A stretch of DNA of 64,000 nucleotides. Source: Hyphomicrobiales bacterium. Lineage in GTDB: Bacteria > Pseudomonadota > Alphaproteobacteria > Rhizobiales > Rhizobiaceae. Under the pieces are notes generated by a model that saw nothing but the letters and a program-made list of their open reading frames with translations, had not been told where the DNA came from and searched no databases. Each line of letters starts with the position of its first letter. Position 1 is the first letter of the stretch. Shown one piece after another: positions 33,977-43,405 of this stretch. The stretch is taken from the NCBI GenBank assembly GCA_900465915.1, contig UBKJ01000005.1:186001-250000 (forward strand), written 5' to 3'. A program made the translations under genes and the position numbers.

Positions 33977-35182
33977 ATGGCCGTTCTCGATATTGATGAC
34001 ATTTTCACCGATACGACCATGGCCTATTCGCCCGGGAGCGGTAAGATCGTCGTGGGAGTAGGCGACGTCGTCGAGAGTGGCGGTTACCGCTATTCCGTAA
34101 CGTCCGCTAACGCCGCCGACAACCACGTCGTCACCGCCGGCGGTGTCAAGCTCGATATTCTGCCGCTATCCGGATGGATCGACGTCGAGGCGCTCGGCGA
34201 CACCACCACCGACATGACCGCTACACTGAACGCTATTCTTTCCGCTGCGACGGCTACGTCGCCGGTGCGACTGCACGGCGCGTCCGGCTCCGTGGTGCAG
34301 ATAGACGGCCGGCTGCATGTTTCTCCTTATTCGCAGATCGACTTCGGCGACCTGTCGACCGGCGCGCGCTTCAATCTCGGCCAGGAAGGCCGGGTGACGC
34401 AGGACGGGCGTTCCAATATCCGGGCTATGATCTATGCGCAAACCACAACCCGTTTCGCGCCGGCCTTCGCCTTCGACAGTGGTTTCAACGCGGCTTCGCC
34501 CGGCATGGGCCATATGGAGACGGCGTTTCAGATCGGCGTCCTGGGGGCGAGGCAGGCCGGCTCCGTGGGTGTCCACCTGCGCGCCGTCGCAGGCTATGGC
34601 GTCGCGTGGATCAAGGGATCGTCGGCCGATGTACGCGAATGCGACGCCGGCGTGCGCCTTGAGGTCGACGGCAATGGTTACATCAACGAAAACAAGTTCG
34701 ATTTTCGGGTCTATGCCGCCCGCCAGTTCTATGAGGACAGCGTCGGCGCCGGCGAGTTGGACAGCAACTGGATCTCGATCACCTGTCAGCCCGACAATAT
34801 GGCGCGGGCGGAGCAGGCGGTGAAGACGGATGGGGCGAAAAACCGCTGGAGCATCAAAGTTTGGGACTGGTCGGGAAGCAATCTCAATCCAGCCGTGCGC
34901 AAGCACACGGTGCACCTGACCAACAAATCCGGCTTCAACGAGGTGACAGGCTATGTCGACCAGCGCGATTTTCCACAGACCTCAGGAATCCTCGACCAGT
35001 CGAACGATCTTCGACGGAACCGCGTGCAGGTCATAGCCCAGCGCGTCCGTTACGATCCTCCGTCTTTTTACGGCCCCTACTGGAAACAGTCCCGCGGTGA
35101 AGAAACCAATCTGCTTGCGCAAGCCGTTCGTGATCACGGTCCCGACGGGAGCCCCGCCGACCGATCTGAACGCTATGCGTGA
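33977..35182 (+). CDS. Phage tail-fibre/tailspike-like protein, N-terminal part
   Basis: 401 residues, start placed at ATG 33977 (GGAG eight bases upstream; ATG 33971 also possible). The first 60 residues (SGKIVVGVGDVVESGGYRYS, then AADNHVVTAGGVKLDILP) resemble head-binding regions of phage tailspikes. The middle (DVEALGDTTTDMTATLNAIL, then repeated Gly/Asn-rich strands) resembles a beta-helix. No other phage structural gene is nearby. The frame ends at 35182 overlapping the next frame by 86 bases, and base-use in the overlap favours the second frame from about 35100 on, so the two may be one gene broken by a frameshift. Confidence 0.7.
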   Translation: MAVLDIDDIFTDTTMAYSPGSGKIVVGVGDVVESGGYRYSVTSANAADNHVVTAGGVKLDILPLSGWIDVEALGDTTTDMTATLNAILSAATATSPVRLHGASGSVVQIDGRLHVSPYSQIDFGDLSTGARFNLGQEGRVTQDGRSNIRAMIYAQTTTRFAPAFAFDSGFNAASPGMGHMETAFQIGVLGARQAGSVGVHLRAVAGYGVAWIKGSSADVRECDAGVRLEVDGNGYINENKFDFRVYAARQFYEDSVGAGELDSNWISITCQPDNMARAEQAVKTDGAKNRWSIKVWDWSGSNLNPAVRKHTVHLTNKSGFNEVTGYVDQRDFPQTSGILDQSNDLRRNRVQVIAQRVRYDPPSFYGPYWKQSRGEETNLLAQAVRDHGPDGSPADRSERYA

Positions 35183-36131
35183 CATGTTCCTGCCGTCCCA
35201 GGCCGGGACCGTCTTTCCGGCTGTTACCGAAACGCAGGTGCTGATTGACCTCGGGCGGACGATCCCCGGCACCGAAGTCTACGGCGCGGCGCTCGTGTTT
35301 GGCGACGCAAACCGCATTCCCGACAATGTCGACTTGTGCGTCTCCAGCGATAATGTCACCTGGAGCAATGCCCTTTCATCCGGCGGCTTGACGGTCCCGC
35401 AACGGCTGGAGCGTCATGACGCCTCTGGCTTTTCGGCGGTGCGCTACCTGCGCCTAACGCTCAAATGCGCTGCGCCGCGCGATGTCCTCGTCAGCCGCTG
35501 GACTCTGCATGTGCATGAATGGTCGCAGCTCGCCGCCGGCGGCGAAACGGGCTATTTGCCCGTCTCGCGCGCTCGGCATTATGGGGCGTTCGATATCCGA
35601 AGCGGCAATATGAACGCCGGTATGGATCAGTCCGTGGCTGGTCTCCAGATCGACGGCTCAACTGTGATCACCGGCGCCGGCGGCGTACGGCCGAAAACGG
35701 ACAAGTCGGATAGCGTCGGGTCGGCCGCGTTCCGCTACAGCGAAGTATTCGCAGACACAGGCATGATCAACACGTCCGACGAACGTGAGAAAGAGCAGAT
35801 CGGTGAAATTCCCGACGAGTGGCTGGATGCTTGGGGCGACGTCCAGTGGCTCCGGTTCAAGTGGCGAGACGCAATCCGCGATAAAGGCGCATCCGCGCGA
35901 TGGCACATCGGTCTGATCGCGCAACGAATCCGTGACGCCTTTTCCGCCCGAGGCCTCGACGCCTTCGAAATTGGACTGCTTTGTTATGATGAATGGCAGG
36001 ACGCGCCCCATGAAGACGACGCGCCGAAGGTCATGCATGCGGCTGGCGATCGGTTCGGCGTCCGTTACGACGAGGCTTTGGCGATGGAGGCCGCCTGGGT
36101 GCGCCGCGCTCTGATCAGAATGCAATTCTAG
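35097..36131 (+). CDS. Phage tail-fibre C-terminal part with intramolecular chaperone (peptidase S74) domain
   Basis: 344 residues from a GTG with no good ribosome-binding site. Residues 215-340 form an ICA/S74 domain: repeats of the kind KTDKSDSVGSAAFRYSEVFA, then TSDEREKEQ holding the Ser-Asp self-cleavage pair, WLDAWGDVQWLRFKWRDAI, RWHIGLIAQRIRDAFSARGL and a final LLCYDEWQ. This domain folds trimeric tail fibres and then cuts itself off. It is most likely the C-terminal part of the preceding gene, or its partner. Followed at once by a clear terminator. Confidence 0.82.
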   Translation: MKKPICLRKPFVITVPTGAPPTDLNAMRDMFLPSQAGTVFPAVTETQVLIDLGRTIPGTEVYGAALVFGDANRIPDNVDLCVSSDNVTWSNALSSGGLTVPQRLERHDASGFSAVRYLRLTLKCAAPRDVLVSRWTLHVHEWSQLAAGGETGYLPVSRARHYGAFDIRSGNMNAGMDQSVAGLQIDGSTVITGAGGVRPKTDKSDSVGSAAFRYSEVFADTGMINTSDEREKEQIGEIPDEWLDAWGDVQWLRFKWRDAIRDKGASARWHIGLIAQRIRDAFSARGLDAFEIGLLCYDEWQDAPHEDDAPKVMHAAGDRFGVRYDEALAMEAAWVRRALIRMQF

Positions 36132-36173
36132 CTTGTGCCCCACATAATGTATTCGATCATTCCCAACCTTTCG

Positions 36174-36197
36174 CCGCCCTCTGGGGCGGTTTTTTTA
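36174..36197 (+). terminator. Rho-independent terminator after the tail-fibre genes
   Basis: CCGCCC (36174-36179) pairs with GGGCGG (36184-36189) around TCTG, followed by a run of seven or more T. Confidence 0.88.
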
Positions 36198-36374
36198 TTG
36201 AGGCAAAAGGATACCACATGGATAAACCGTTTCGGCACGCAGACGTTCCGGTTTCCGACTGCTGATGCAGGAATGGCGTTCCGGCAAATTTTCACGGCCA
36301 CACAGAAGTAAAGTCGCCCGCTCTAGTTGGAGCAAGAGAGCTATTACGCCGGTGCTTGTCCTTGTCCGCTCAGT

Positions 36375-37700
36375 TCATTGGTCGATATCGCTCGCCACCT
36401 TCAAAAACGCCTTGAATTGATCATCGGGCACGAAAGAGCCGCCTGTCGTCCAGATGACGTGCGTCGCCGAGGCGAGATGGTCGGTGATCCCCCGGTTCTC
36501 GCAAAATGCTTCGCCCTGGGGATGCGTGACGATAAAGTCGGGGCCGGCGAAACCGGCGGTCGCCGACGGTTCGAGACGAAGGTCCTGACTCTCGTATGCG
36601 CTCCGAAGCCAGCGGAAAAGCGACGCGTCATCCACCGTGAAGACGCCTGCGAGCATGCGGCGCATGACGATGGCGACAAATGCGGACATCCGGGCGACGG
36701 CCATGCCGTCGGCTTCGGTCCGGTTTGTCAGTCCGACGTCATAGACGGAGACGAGATCGGCGGAGCCGCTCATGAGATGGACCAACGCGCAGGGCGACTG
36801 AACGGGCTCTACGAAAAAACAATGCGCATTGTCTCCGAAAACCTTTTTGGCGCCATAGGCGACGCCGCCCGGCGCGCCGCCGATGCCGCAGGGCAGGTAA
36901 AGGAACAGCGGATGCTCGGCGTCGACAATTATGCCGTGAGCCTTGAGCTGTTCCGCGAGCTCCAGCGCGGCGACGCTGTAGCCGAGGAAAAGATGCCTGG
37001 ACCGCTCATCGTCGACGAAATAGATCGTCGGATCGCGTTCGGCGGCGATGCGGGCGTTTTCGACCGCGGTCGTATAATCGGCGTCGTGCCTGACGACGTC
37101 CACCCCGAGCCGCGTCAGCCGATCCACCTTCCAGGCTTTGGCGTCCGAGGACATATGGACCGTCGCCTTGAAGCCGAGCGCGCGCGCCGCGACGCCCACG
37201 CTCAGCCCGAGATTTCCGGTGCTTCCCACCGCAATGGTGTAACGCGAGAAAAAGGCCTTCGCGTCCGGCTCCGCAAGGCGACGGATGTCTTCGCCTTCCT
37301 TCAGCAAGCCCTCCTGCTTCGCCAGTCGCTCGGCGAAGAGAAAAACCTCGTAGACGCCGCCGCGCGCCTTGATCGACCCGGCGACCGGAAGAGCGCTGTC
37401 CGCCTTGACCAGAACGGTTCCAAACTCGGCGCCGTCATAGCCGAGAGCGCCGCGCATTTTATCGACAGGCACGAGGTCGGAGCGGATTGCGCCGTCGGTG
37501 GCCGCGAGCTCGGGGAAGCAGGCGGAAAGCAGGGGAGCGAGCCGCCGCCAGTTTTCCTGCGCCTCGTCCACGTCCGATGGCCGCACCGGAAGCGAGGCGT
37601 CTTCGATCGCATTTTCCGTGTAATGCGGATTGATCCAGAGCGTCGGGCGAGCCGCGAGCACGTCTGCGCGGGCGGGATTGTCGGGGAGGTGGATGGACAT
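36375..37700 (-). CDS. dsdA: D-serine ammonia-lyase (D-serine dehydratase)
   Basis: 441 residues, close to E. coli DsdA (442). The pyridoxal-phosphate lysine sits in GSIKARGGVYEV. The phosphate-binding loop is VGSTGNLGLSVG and the glycine-rich CGIGGAPGGVAYG follows, all diagnostic of this family of D-serine dehydratases. It converts D-serine to pyruvate and ammonia via 2-aminoacrylate. A truncated ridA-like fragment lies directly upstream; RidA removes 2-aminoacrylate, so the pair was probably an operon before damage. No dsdC-type regulator is adjacent. Confidence 0.93.
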   Translation of the reverse strand: MSIHLPDNPARADVLAARPTLWINPHYTENAIEDASLPVRPSDVDEAQENWRRLAPLLSACFPELAATDGAIRSDLVPVDKMRGALGYDGAEFGTVLVKADSALPVAGSIKARGGVYEVFLFAERLAKQEGLLKEGEDIRRLAEPDAKAFFSRYTIAVGSTGNLGLSVGVAARALGFKATVHMSSDAKAWKVDRLTRLGVDVVRHDADYTTAVENARIAAERDPTIYFVDDERSRHLFLGYSVAALELAEQLKAHGIIVDAEHPLFLYLPCGIGGAPGGVAYGAKKVFGDNAHCFFVEPVQSPCALVHLMSGSADLVSVYDVGLTNRTEADGMAVARMSAFVAIVMRRMLAGVFTVDDASLFRWLRSAYESQDLRLEPSATAGFAGPDFIVTHPQGEAFCENRGITDHLASATHVIWTTGGSFVPDDQFKAFLKVASDIDQ

Positions 37701-37734
37701 CTTCGATCCTGTGAGGGTGCGCGTCGCGCCGTTT

Positions 37735-37831
37735 TCAGGGAATGGCGATCACGGCTTCGATCTCGACCTTAGCGCTCTTTGGCGGGGCTTTCACATCATA
37801 GCATGCGCGGGCGGGGAAGGTCTGTGACGAA
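37735..37831 (-). pseudogene. Truncated ridA (Rid/YjgF family) remnant, C-terminal end only
   Basis: On the minus strand a short frame reads SQTFPARACYDVKAPPKSA, then KVEIEAVIAIP and a stop at 37737-37735. This matches the C-terminal 30 residues of Rid-family imine deaminases (F-P-A-R-A-x-x-x-V, then V-E-I-E-A). An in-frame stop lies a few codons upstream and the rest of the gene is missing; the neighbouring purU ends at 37847. It looks like the scar of a deletion. I see no start codon that would make this functional. Confidence 0.7.
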
Positions 37832-37846
37832 ATCAGTCATGAGGCG

Positions 37847-38743
37847 CTAACCCATGCGCTCGGATACGTAGGAGCCGGGCGACGGCGGGAAAACGATGGT
37901 TTTATTGCCGTTGATGAAAACGCGGCCGTGGATATGGGCGTGGATCGCGCGGGCGAGGACCTGGCTTTCGACGTCGCGGCCGAGGCTGACATAGTCGTCG
38001 GCGCTCTGCGCATGGGTCACCCGGACGATATCCTGCTCGATGATGGGGCCTTCGTCGAGGTCGGCGGTGACGTAGTGCGAGGTCGCGCCGATCAGCTTCA
38101 CGCCGCGCTCGAAGGCTTGCTTGTACGGGTTCGCTCCCTTGAAGGAGGGCAGGAAGGAATGGTGGATATTGATGATCCGGCCGGACATCCTGCGGCACAT
38201 TTCGTCGGAGAGGACCTGCATATAGCGTGCGAGCACGATCAGCTCGGCCCCCGTCTCCTCCACGATGCGCATCTGCTCGGCCTCGGCCTCCGGCTTGTTC
38301 TCCTTCGTCACCTTGACGTGGTGAAAGGGGATGTCGTGGTTCACGACGACCTTCTGGTAATCGAAATGGTTGGAGACGACGCCCACGATGTCGATCGGCA
38401 GCGCGCCGATCCGCCACCGATAGAGGAGATCGTTGAGGCAATGGCCAAAGCGCGAGACCATCAGGACGACCTTGCGCTTGCTCGTCTCGTCGAAGAACTC
38501 GGCCTCCGCCTCGTAGGAAGCGGCGATCTCGGCGAAGCCCGCGCGCAGCTCCTCCAGCGTGCGGCCGTCCTCGGACTGGAAGCTGACGCGCATGAAATAG
38601 CGGCTGGTGCTCTTGTCGTCGAACTGCGCGCTGTCGGAGATGTTGCAGCCGTTGGCGGCGAGATAGGTCGCGATGGCGGCGGTCACGCCGCGGATCGAGG
38701 GGCAGGCGACGCGCAGGGCGTAGCGGTTGGAAGGGGCTGACAT
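37847..38743 (-). CDS. purU: Formyltetrahydrofolate deformylase
   Basis: 298 residues from ATG 38743 with GGGAGG upstream; a longer frame to 39040 inside folD is rejected. An N-terminal ACT domain (VACPSIRGVTAAIATYLAANG) is followed by a formyltransferase-like domain with the catalytic Asn-His-Asp set in NIHHSFLPSFKGANPYKQAF and HYVTADLDEGPIIEQD. It releases formate from 10-formyl-tetrahydrofolate. With folD and glyA it forms a route from serine or methylene-tetrahydrofolate to formate. Confidence 0.95.
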   Translation of the reverse strand: MSAPSNRYALRVACPSIRGVTAAIATYLAANGCNISDSAQFDDKSTSRYFMRVSFQSEDGRTLEELRAGFAEIAASYEAEAEFFDETSKRKVVLMVSRFGHCLNDLLYRWRIGALPIDIVGVVSNHFDYQKVVVNHDIPFHHVKVTKENKPEAEAEQMRIVEETGAELIVLARYMQVLSDEMCRRMSGRIINIHHSFLPSFKGANPYKQAFERGVKLIGATSHYVTADLDEGPIIEQDIVRVTHAQSADDYVSLGRDVESQVLARAIHAHIHGRVFINGNKTIVFPPSPGSYVSERMG

Positions 38744-38763
38744 GGACGATCCTCCCGGGTCGA

Positions 38764-39657
38764 TTAGCCGATATCGATGGAGCGCTGACGGCGGAACGCG
38801 GTGAGCGTGTTGGAGAGCAGGCATGCGATGGTCATCGGGCCGACGCCGCCCGGAACCGGCGTGATCGCGCCGGCGTGGCGGGCTTCCTCGAAGGCCACGT
38901 CGCCGACGATGCGCGCCTTGCCGTCGATCGTCACGCGGTTGATGCCGACGTCGATAACCACCGCCCCCGGCTTGATCCAGTCGCCGCGCACGAGGCCCGG
39001 GCGGCCGGCGGCGGCGACGAGAATATCCGCGGCGCGGCAAAGCTCCGCGGTGTTCCTCGTGCGCGAATGGGCGATGGTGACCGTGCAGTTCTCGGACAGC
39101 AGAAGCTGCGCCATCGGCTTGCCGACGATGTTGGATTTGCCGATCACCACGGCGTGAAGGCCGGACAGGTCGCCGCCGAGGCGATCCTTCAGCAGCATCA
39201 TGCAGCCGAGCGGGGTGCAGGGCGTCAAGGCCGGCTGGCCGGTCGAAAGGCGGCCGGCGTTGGAGATGTGGAACCCGTCGACGTCCTTGTCGGGATTAAT
39301 GCCCTGGATGACGGCGTTCGCGTCGAGATGGGCGGGAAGCGGCAGTTGCACGAGAACGCCGTGCACAGCGGGATCGACGTTCAGCCGGCCGATCAGCGCC
39401 ATCAATTCGTCTTGCGTCGTGTCCGCCGCAAGTTCGTATTTGAAGGAGTTCATCCCCACGGCGACCGTCTGGCGCTGCTTCGCGTTGACATAGATGGCGC
39501 TCGCGGGATCGGCGCCGACGAGGACCACGGCGAGGCCGGGAGCCTCGCCGGTCATCTCCTTCAGGCGCGCGACCTTCGCGGCGATCTCTTCGAGCAGATC
39601 GCCCGCGAATTTCTTGCCGTCGATGATCGCGGCGTCGGCCATTCTGTCCATTCCCAT
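38764..39657 (-). CDS. folD: Methylenetetrahydrofolate dehydrogenase/cyclohydrolase
   Basis: 297 residues from ATG 39657 (AAGGAG upstream); internal ATGs at 39651 and 39642 are alternatives. Conserved parts are [14 protein letters not shown] with the cyclohydrolase Lys, [25 protein letters not shown], and the NADP site [17 protein letters not shown], ending in [14 protein letters not shown]. It interconverts 5,10-methylene-, methenyl- and 10-formyl-tetrahydrofolate. It sits between glyA and purU on the same strand. Confidence 0.96.
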   Translation of the reverse strand: MGMDRMADAAIIDGKKFAGDLLEEIAAKVARLKEMTGEAPGLAVVLVGADPASAIYVNAKQRQTVAVGMNSFKYELAADTTQDELMALIGRLNVDPAVHGVLVQLPLPAHLDANAVIQGINPDKDVDGFHISNAGRLSTGQPALTPCTPLGCMMLLKDRLGGDLSGLHAVVIGKSNIVGKPMAQLLLSENCTVTIAHSRTRNTAELCRAADILVAAAGRPGLVRGDWIKPGAVVIDVGINRVTIDGKARIVGDVAFEEARHAGAITPVPGGVGPMTIACLLSNTLTAFRRQRSIDIG

Positions 39658-39709
39658 GATGTCTCCTTCGCGTCCGCCTCGATCCGGGCCGTGGGTGTAA
39701 GGATTCCGG

Positions 39710-40987
39710 TCAGCGCCCGTAGACCGGAAATGCCGCCGTCAGTTTCGCCACCTTCGTCTTCGCTTCCTCGACCACGCTGTCCGCGTCGCCGGCGGCCTCC
39801 GCCTCGATGAGATCGGCGATCACGTCGCCCAGGATCCTGAATTCTTCCTCCTTCAGGCCTCGCGTCGTCGCCGCGGACGTGCCGAGGCGCATGCCGACCC
39901 ATTCCGCGGGGCGGGGACTGTCGCCGGGGATCGGGTTCTTGTTCGAGGTGATGTTGGCGCGCGCCAGCACGTCTTCGACCTGCTTGCCGTTGAGACCCTT
40001 GCTCGAAAGGTCGAGCAGGACGATATGCGTGTCGGTGCCGCCCGAAACGATGCGCACGCCGCGATCGGTCAAGGTCTCGGCGAGCGCCTTCGCATTGGCC
40101 TTCACCTGATGGGCGTAGGTCTTGAAATCGTCGCGAAGCGCCTCGCCGAGGCAGATCGCCTTGGCCGCGAGCACGTTGCTGTGCAGCGAACCCTGCACGC
40201 CGGGGAAGACGGCGGCCTGGAGCTTCTTGAACCATTCCTCGTTGTTGGTGAGGATGAGGCCGCCGCGCGGGCCGCGCAGCGTCTTGGTGGTCGTGCAGGT
40301 GACGATATCCGCATGCGGGAAGGGCGAGGGATGCGCGCCGCCGGCGACCAGCCCGGCGATATGCGCCATGTCGACCATGAAGAAGGCGCCGACCTTCTTG
40401 GCGATCTTCGCCATGCGCGGAAAATCGAGCTCGCGCGGATAGGCCGATCCGCCCGTGATCAGAAGCTTGGGACGGACCGCCTCGGCGATGCGCTCCATTT
40501 CCTCGTAGTCGATGACTTCGTTCTGCGGGTTCACATTGTAGTTGTGCGCCTCGAACCAGCGGCCGGAGAGATTGCCCTTCATGCCGTGCGAGAGATGGCC
40601 GCCGGCGGCGAGGTCGAGCGACAGGACCTTTTCGCCGGGCTTCAGCAGCAGGAAAAACACCGCGAGGTTCGCCTGCGTGCCCGAATGCGGCTGGACGTTG
40701 GCGTAAGCGCAGCCGAACAGCTCCTTGGCGCGGTCGATGGCCGCCTGCTCGACGACGTCGACGAACTGGCCGCCGCCGTGGAAACGGTTGCCGGGATAGC
40801 CTTCCAGCGTCTTGTTGGTCATCTCGTGCCCGAGGGCGTCGAGCACCGCGCGGCTGACGATGTTTTCGGAGGCGATGAGCTCGATCTGGTTCTGCTGGCG
40901 GGCGCGCTCGTCGTTGAGCGCATCGGCGATGAGCGGGTCGCGCTCGTGGACAGGCGTATTGAAATGGGCGTGGGTTTGTTCCGTCAT
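39710..40987 (-). CDS. glyA: Serine hydroxymethyltransferase
   Basis: 425 residues from ATG 40987 (GGGAG upstream). The pyridoxal-phosphate lysine lies in [15 protein letters not shown]. Other landmarks are [42 protein letters not shown] and [13 protein letters not shown]. It converts serine and tetrahydrofolate to glycine and methylene-tetrahydrofolate. First gene of glyA-folD-purU and divergent from a LysR regulator. In rhizobia such clusters handle methyl groups from N-methylated compounds; no demethylase is present here. Confidence 0.97.
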   Translation of the reverse strand: MTEQTHAHFNTPVHERDPLIADALNDERARQQNQIELIASENIVSRAVLDALGHEMTNKTLEGYPGNRFHGGGQFVDVVEQAAIDRAKELFGCAYANVQPHSGTQANLAVFFLLLKPGEKVLSLDLAAGGHLSHGMKGNLSGRWFEAHNYNVNPQNEVIDYEEMERIAEAVRPKLLITGGSAYPRELDFPRMAKIAKKVGAFFMVDMAHIAGLVAGGAHPSPFPHADIVTCTTTKTLRGPRGGLILTNNEEWFKKLQAAVFPGVQGSLHSNVLAAKAICLGEALRDDFKTYAHQVKANAKALAETLTDRGVRIVSGGTDTHIVLLDLSSKGLNGKQVEDVLARANITSNKNPIPGDSPRPAEWVGMRLGTSAATTRGLKEEEFRILGDVIADLIEAEAAGDADSVVEEAKTKVAKLTAAFPVYGR

Positions 40988-41070
40988 CGTCGTCTCCCGA
41001 ATGGAATGCTCGCTTTCGTTGGGAGGCGAAGCTAGACGGACAGAGGGTCCAGAAAAAGTTAATAATATTT

Positions 41071-41090
41071 GCACATACGTTTCGATATGC
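41071..41090. promoter_or_regulatory. Candidate LysR site between glyA and the LysR gene
   Basis: GCACATACGTTTCGATATGC is an imperfect inverted repeat (CATA...TATG) in the 133-base divergent region, 30 bases before the regulator start. Fit to the LysR T-N11-A pattern is loose. Confidence 0.35.
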
Positions 41091-41120
41091 TAATGATTTT
41101 CGGCAGCGAAGGAGGCCGCG

Positions 41121-42053
41121 ATGGACTTTGCAAGACTACGGGCGCTGCGCGAGCTGTCGATCAGGAAGACGATGGCCTCGGTGGCCGAAGCCCTCTACGT
41201 GTCTCCTTCGGCGGTGTCGCAGCAGATCGCCCTGCTCGAGCAGGAGGTCGGCATCGACCTGATCGAAAGACGCGGCCGCGGCGTGGAATTGACCGTCGCC
41301 GGCCGGCGCCTCGTCGAGCGCGCCGAGCGGATATTGATGGAGCTGGAATCCGCGCGCGCAGACATCGAGGAATTGAAAAAGGAGATCGCGGGGGAGCTGC
41401 GCGTGGCGGCGTTTCCCTCGGTCGCCGCCGCGATCGTTGCCGGCACGATCCACGACCTGCACCGGCTTCACCCGCAACTGACGGTCCAGTTCGACGAGAT
41501 GGAGCCCGCGGAAGCGCTGGCCGCATTGCGGAGCTGGCAAACGGACCTCGCCGTCATCGACGATCTGAACGTCCCGCCGGGCGCGCTGGACCCGAATATC
41601 GAGACGATTCCCCTGATGGAGGACGTCTTCAACGTCATGGTGTCGCAAACGCACAAGCTCGCCGACCGCCCGACGGTCACCATGAGCGAGCTCAGAAACG
41701 AGCGCTGGGCGCTCGACACCGCGTCCTCGACCTATAATCGCATGATCACGGACGCATGCCAGCAGGCGGGTTTCACGCCCGATATCGTCGCGCGCTGCAA
41801 GGGCTTCGAGGTCACCATCGCTCTCATCCGCGAAGGCTATGGCATTTCGATCCTGCCGGGCCTGCGGGCGAGCTACGACCTCGAAGACGTCTGGGTGTGC
41901 AAGATCGTGCCGGAAATCCGGCGCAAGATTTCCCTCGCTTTTCGCAAGGGCGAGAAGAAGAGCCCCGCCGTCCAGGTGTTCATCGCTCAAATCCACGAAC
42001 GGGTGAGCGCGCGGCGGCCTCTGCCGGGCAATCCGGACGAGTCCGACGCCTGA
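41121..42053 (+). CDS. LysR-family regulator, divergent from glyA-folD-purU
   Basis: 310 residues. The N-terminal helix-turn-helix is ASVAEALYVSPSAVSQQIALLEQEVG, with the linker helix to about 90 and then a two-lobed effector domain (FNVMVSQTHKLADRP; VTIALIREGYGISILPG). Members orient themselves divergently to their targets, so control of the glyA-folD-purU operon, and possibly the downstream aap genes, is likely. The inducer is not predictable. Confidence 0.9.
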   Translation: MDFARLRALRELSIRKTMASVAEALYVSPSAVSQQIALLEQEVGIDLIERRGRGVELTVAGRRLVERAERILMELESARADIEELKKEIAGELRVAAFPSVAAAIVAGTIHDLHRLHPQLTVQFDEMEPAEALAALRSWQTDLAVIDDLNVPPGALDPNIETIPLMEDVFNVMVSQTHKLADRPTVTMSELRNERWALDTASSTYNRMITDACQQAGFTPDIVARCKGFEVTIALIREGYGISILPGLRASYDLEDVWVCKIVPEIRRKISLAFRKGEKKSPAVQVFIAQIHERVSARRPLPGNPDESDA

Positions 42054-42302
42054 GCGTCTTTTGATCAGATTTTCTAAACGGTATATAAAGCAGAATTAAG
42101 TAGACCTAATTTGACCCCCTTCCTATCGTTCGCCTGTCGAGTTGCATGGGTGCGCGCATAGGCGTTCGAGCGCGGCCCTGGCCGGCGGCGGGAACGCCGG
42201 CCGCGGAACGGCGATGGAAGCTGTCGCCCGTCGCCCGTCCATCTCGGCGAAAGACCGTCCTGCGTGACCTTGCAGGCTACTCGCGATAAACAGGGGAATA
42301 GA

Positions 42303-43334
42303 ATGAAACTTACGAAATTTCTGATGGCCGGCGCCTTCGCCGGTTTGGCGTTCGCGTCGACGCAGGCCTCGGCCTCCGTGCTCGACACCGTCAAGCAGCG
42401 CGGCACGCTCAATTGCGGCTCCGACAACACGGCGCCGGGCTTCGGCTACCTCAACACCACGACGGGCCAGATGGAAGGCCTCGACGTCGATTTCTGCAAG
42501 GCGGTGGCCGCCGCCGTGCTCGGCGACGCGTCGAAGGTCAAATTCGTCACGGTGACGGACAAGAGCCGTTTCGACGCCGTCCTCACCAACCAGGTCGACG
42601 TGGTGTTCGCGCACACCACGATCAAGCCGGCCCGGGAATCCTCCATCGCCGTCGACTTCCTGCCCATCAATTTCTACGATGGCACCGGCATCATGGTGAA
42701 GACCGATTCCGGCGTGGCGAAGTTCGACGATCTCGACGGCGCGACCTTCTGCACGACGCAGGGCTCGGTCACCGAAACCGTGCTCACCAGCGCTTTCAAG
42801 GCGCGCGGCTGGAAGAACTCCAAGGTCCTGACCTATGAGAACCTCGAGAAGCTCTTCGCGGCGCTGAACTCCGGCCGATGCAACGCCATGAGCACCGACA
42901 AGTCGGCGCTCGCGGCCTGGGCCGGCAACGCTCCCAAGCCCGCCGACTATAAGATCCTGCCCGACACGCTCGACAAGTCTCCCTTCGGCGGCTTCGTCGC
43001 CGCCAACGATTCCAGGTGGCGCAACGCCTTGCGCTGGGTCACCTTCGGTCTGTTCCAGGCCGAGGAATCCGGGATCACCCAGGCCAATCTCGAAGAAAAG
43101 CTGAAGAGCGACGATCCCTTCGTCCAGAAGTTCCTCGGCGTCGGCGGCGGCTACGGCAAGGATTTCGGTCTTCCTGACGATTTCGTCATGCAGGCGATCA
43201 AGGCGGTCGGCAATTACGGCGAGATCTACGATCGCAACCTCGGTCCGAAAACCAAGATGTTCCTCGACCGCAAGGGGACACCCAACGCGCTGTGGACGCA
43301 GGGCGGCGCGATCTATTCTCCGCTCTGGAACTGA
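42303..43334 (+). CDS. aapJ: General amino-acid ABC importer, periplasmic binding protein (AapJ/BztA type)
   Basis: 343 residues with signal peptide ending ASTQASA/S. The mature start TVKQRGTLNCGSDNTAPGFGY, then GQMEGLDVDFCKAVAAAVLGD and LTNQVDVVFAHTT are typical of AapJ/BztA. Two cysteines (DFC and ATFC) and the C-terminal NYGEIYDRNLGP are also conserved. This importer takes up a wide range of L-amino acids in rhizobia. Separated from aapQ by a strong hairpin, which may keep the binding protein in excess. Confidence 0.93.
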   Translation: MKLTKFLMAGAFAGLAFASTQASASVLDTVKQRGTLNCGSDNTAPGFGYLNTTTGQMEGLDVDFCKAVAAAVLGDASKVKFVTVTDKSRFDAVLTNQVDVVFAHTTIKPARESSIAVDFLPINFYDGTGIMVKTDSGVAKFDDLDGATFCTTQGSVTETVLTSAFKARGWKNSKVLTYENLEKLFAALNSGRCNAMSTDKSALAAWAGNAPKPADYKILPDTLDKSPFGGFVAANDSRWRNALRWVTFGLFQAEESGITQANLEEKLKSDDPFVQKFLGVGGGYGKDFGLPDDFVMQAIKAVGNYGEIYDRNLGPKTKMFLDRKGTPNALWTQGGAIYSPLWN

Positions 43335-43346
43335 TTTTCTCATCGG

Positions 43347-43381
43347 AAAAACCGGGGTGGAGCGTCTCCGCCTCGGTTTTC
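43347..43381 (+). terminator. Intercistronic hairpin between aapJ and aapQ
   Basis: AAAACCG...GGTGGAG pairs with CTCCGCC...CGGTTTT over about 14 bases with one G-U and a small internal bulge. It is likely an attenuating or transcript-protecting structure inside the operon, not a full stop. Confidence 0.6.
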
Positions 43382-43405
43382 CTATGGATCGGTTGGGATT
43401 CCGAC

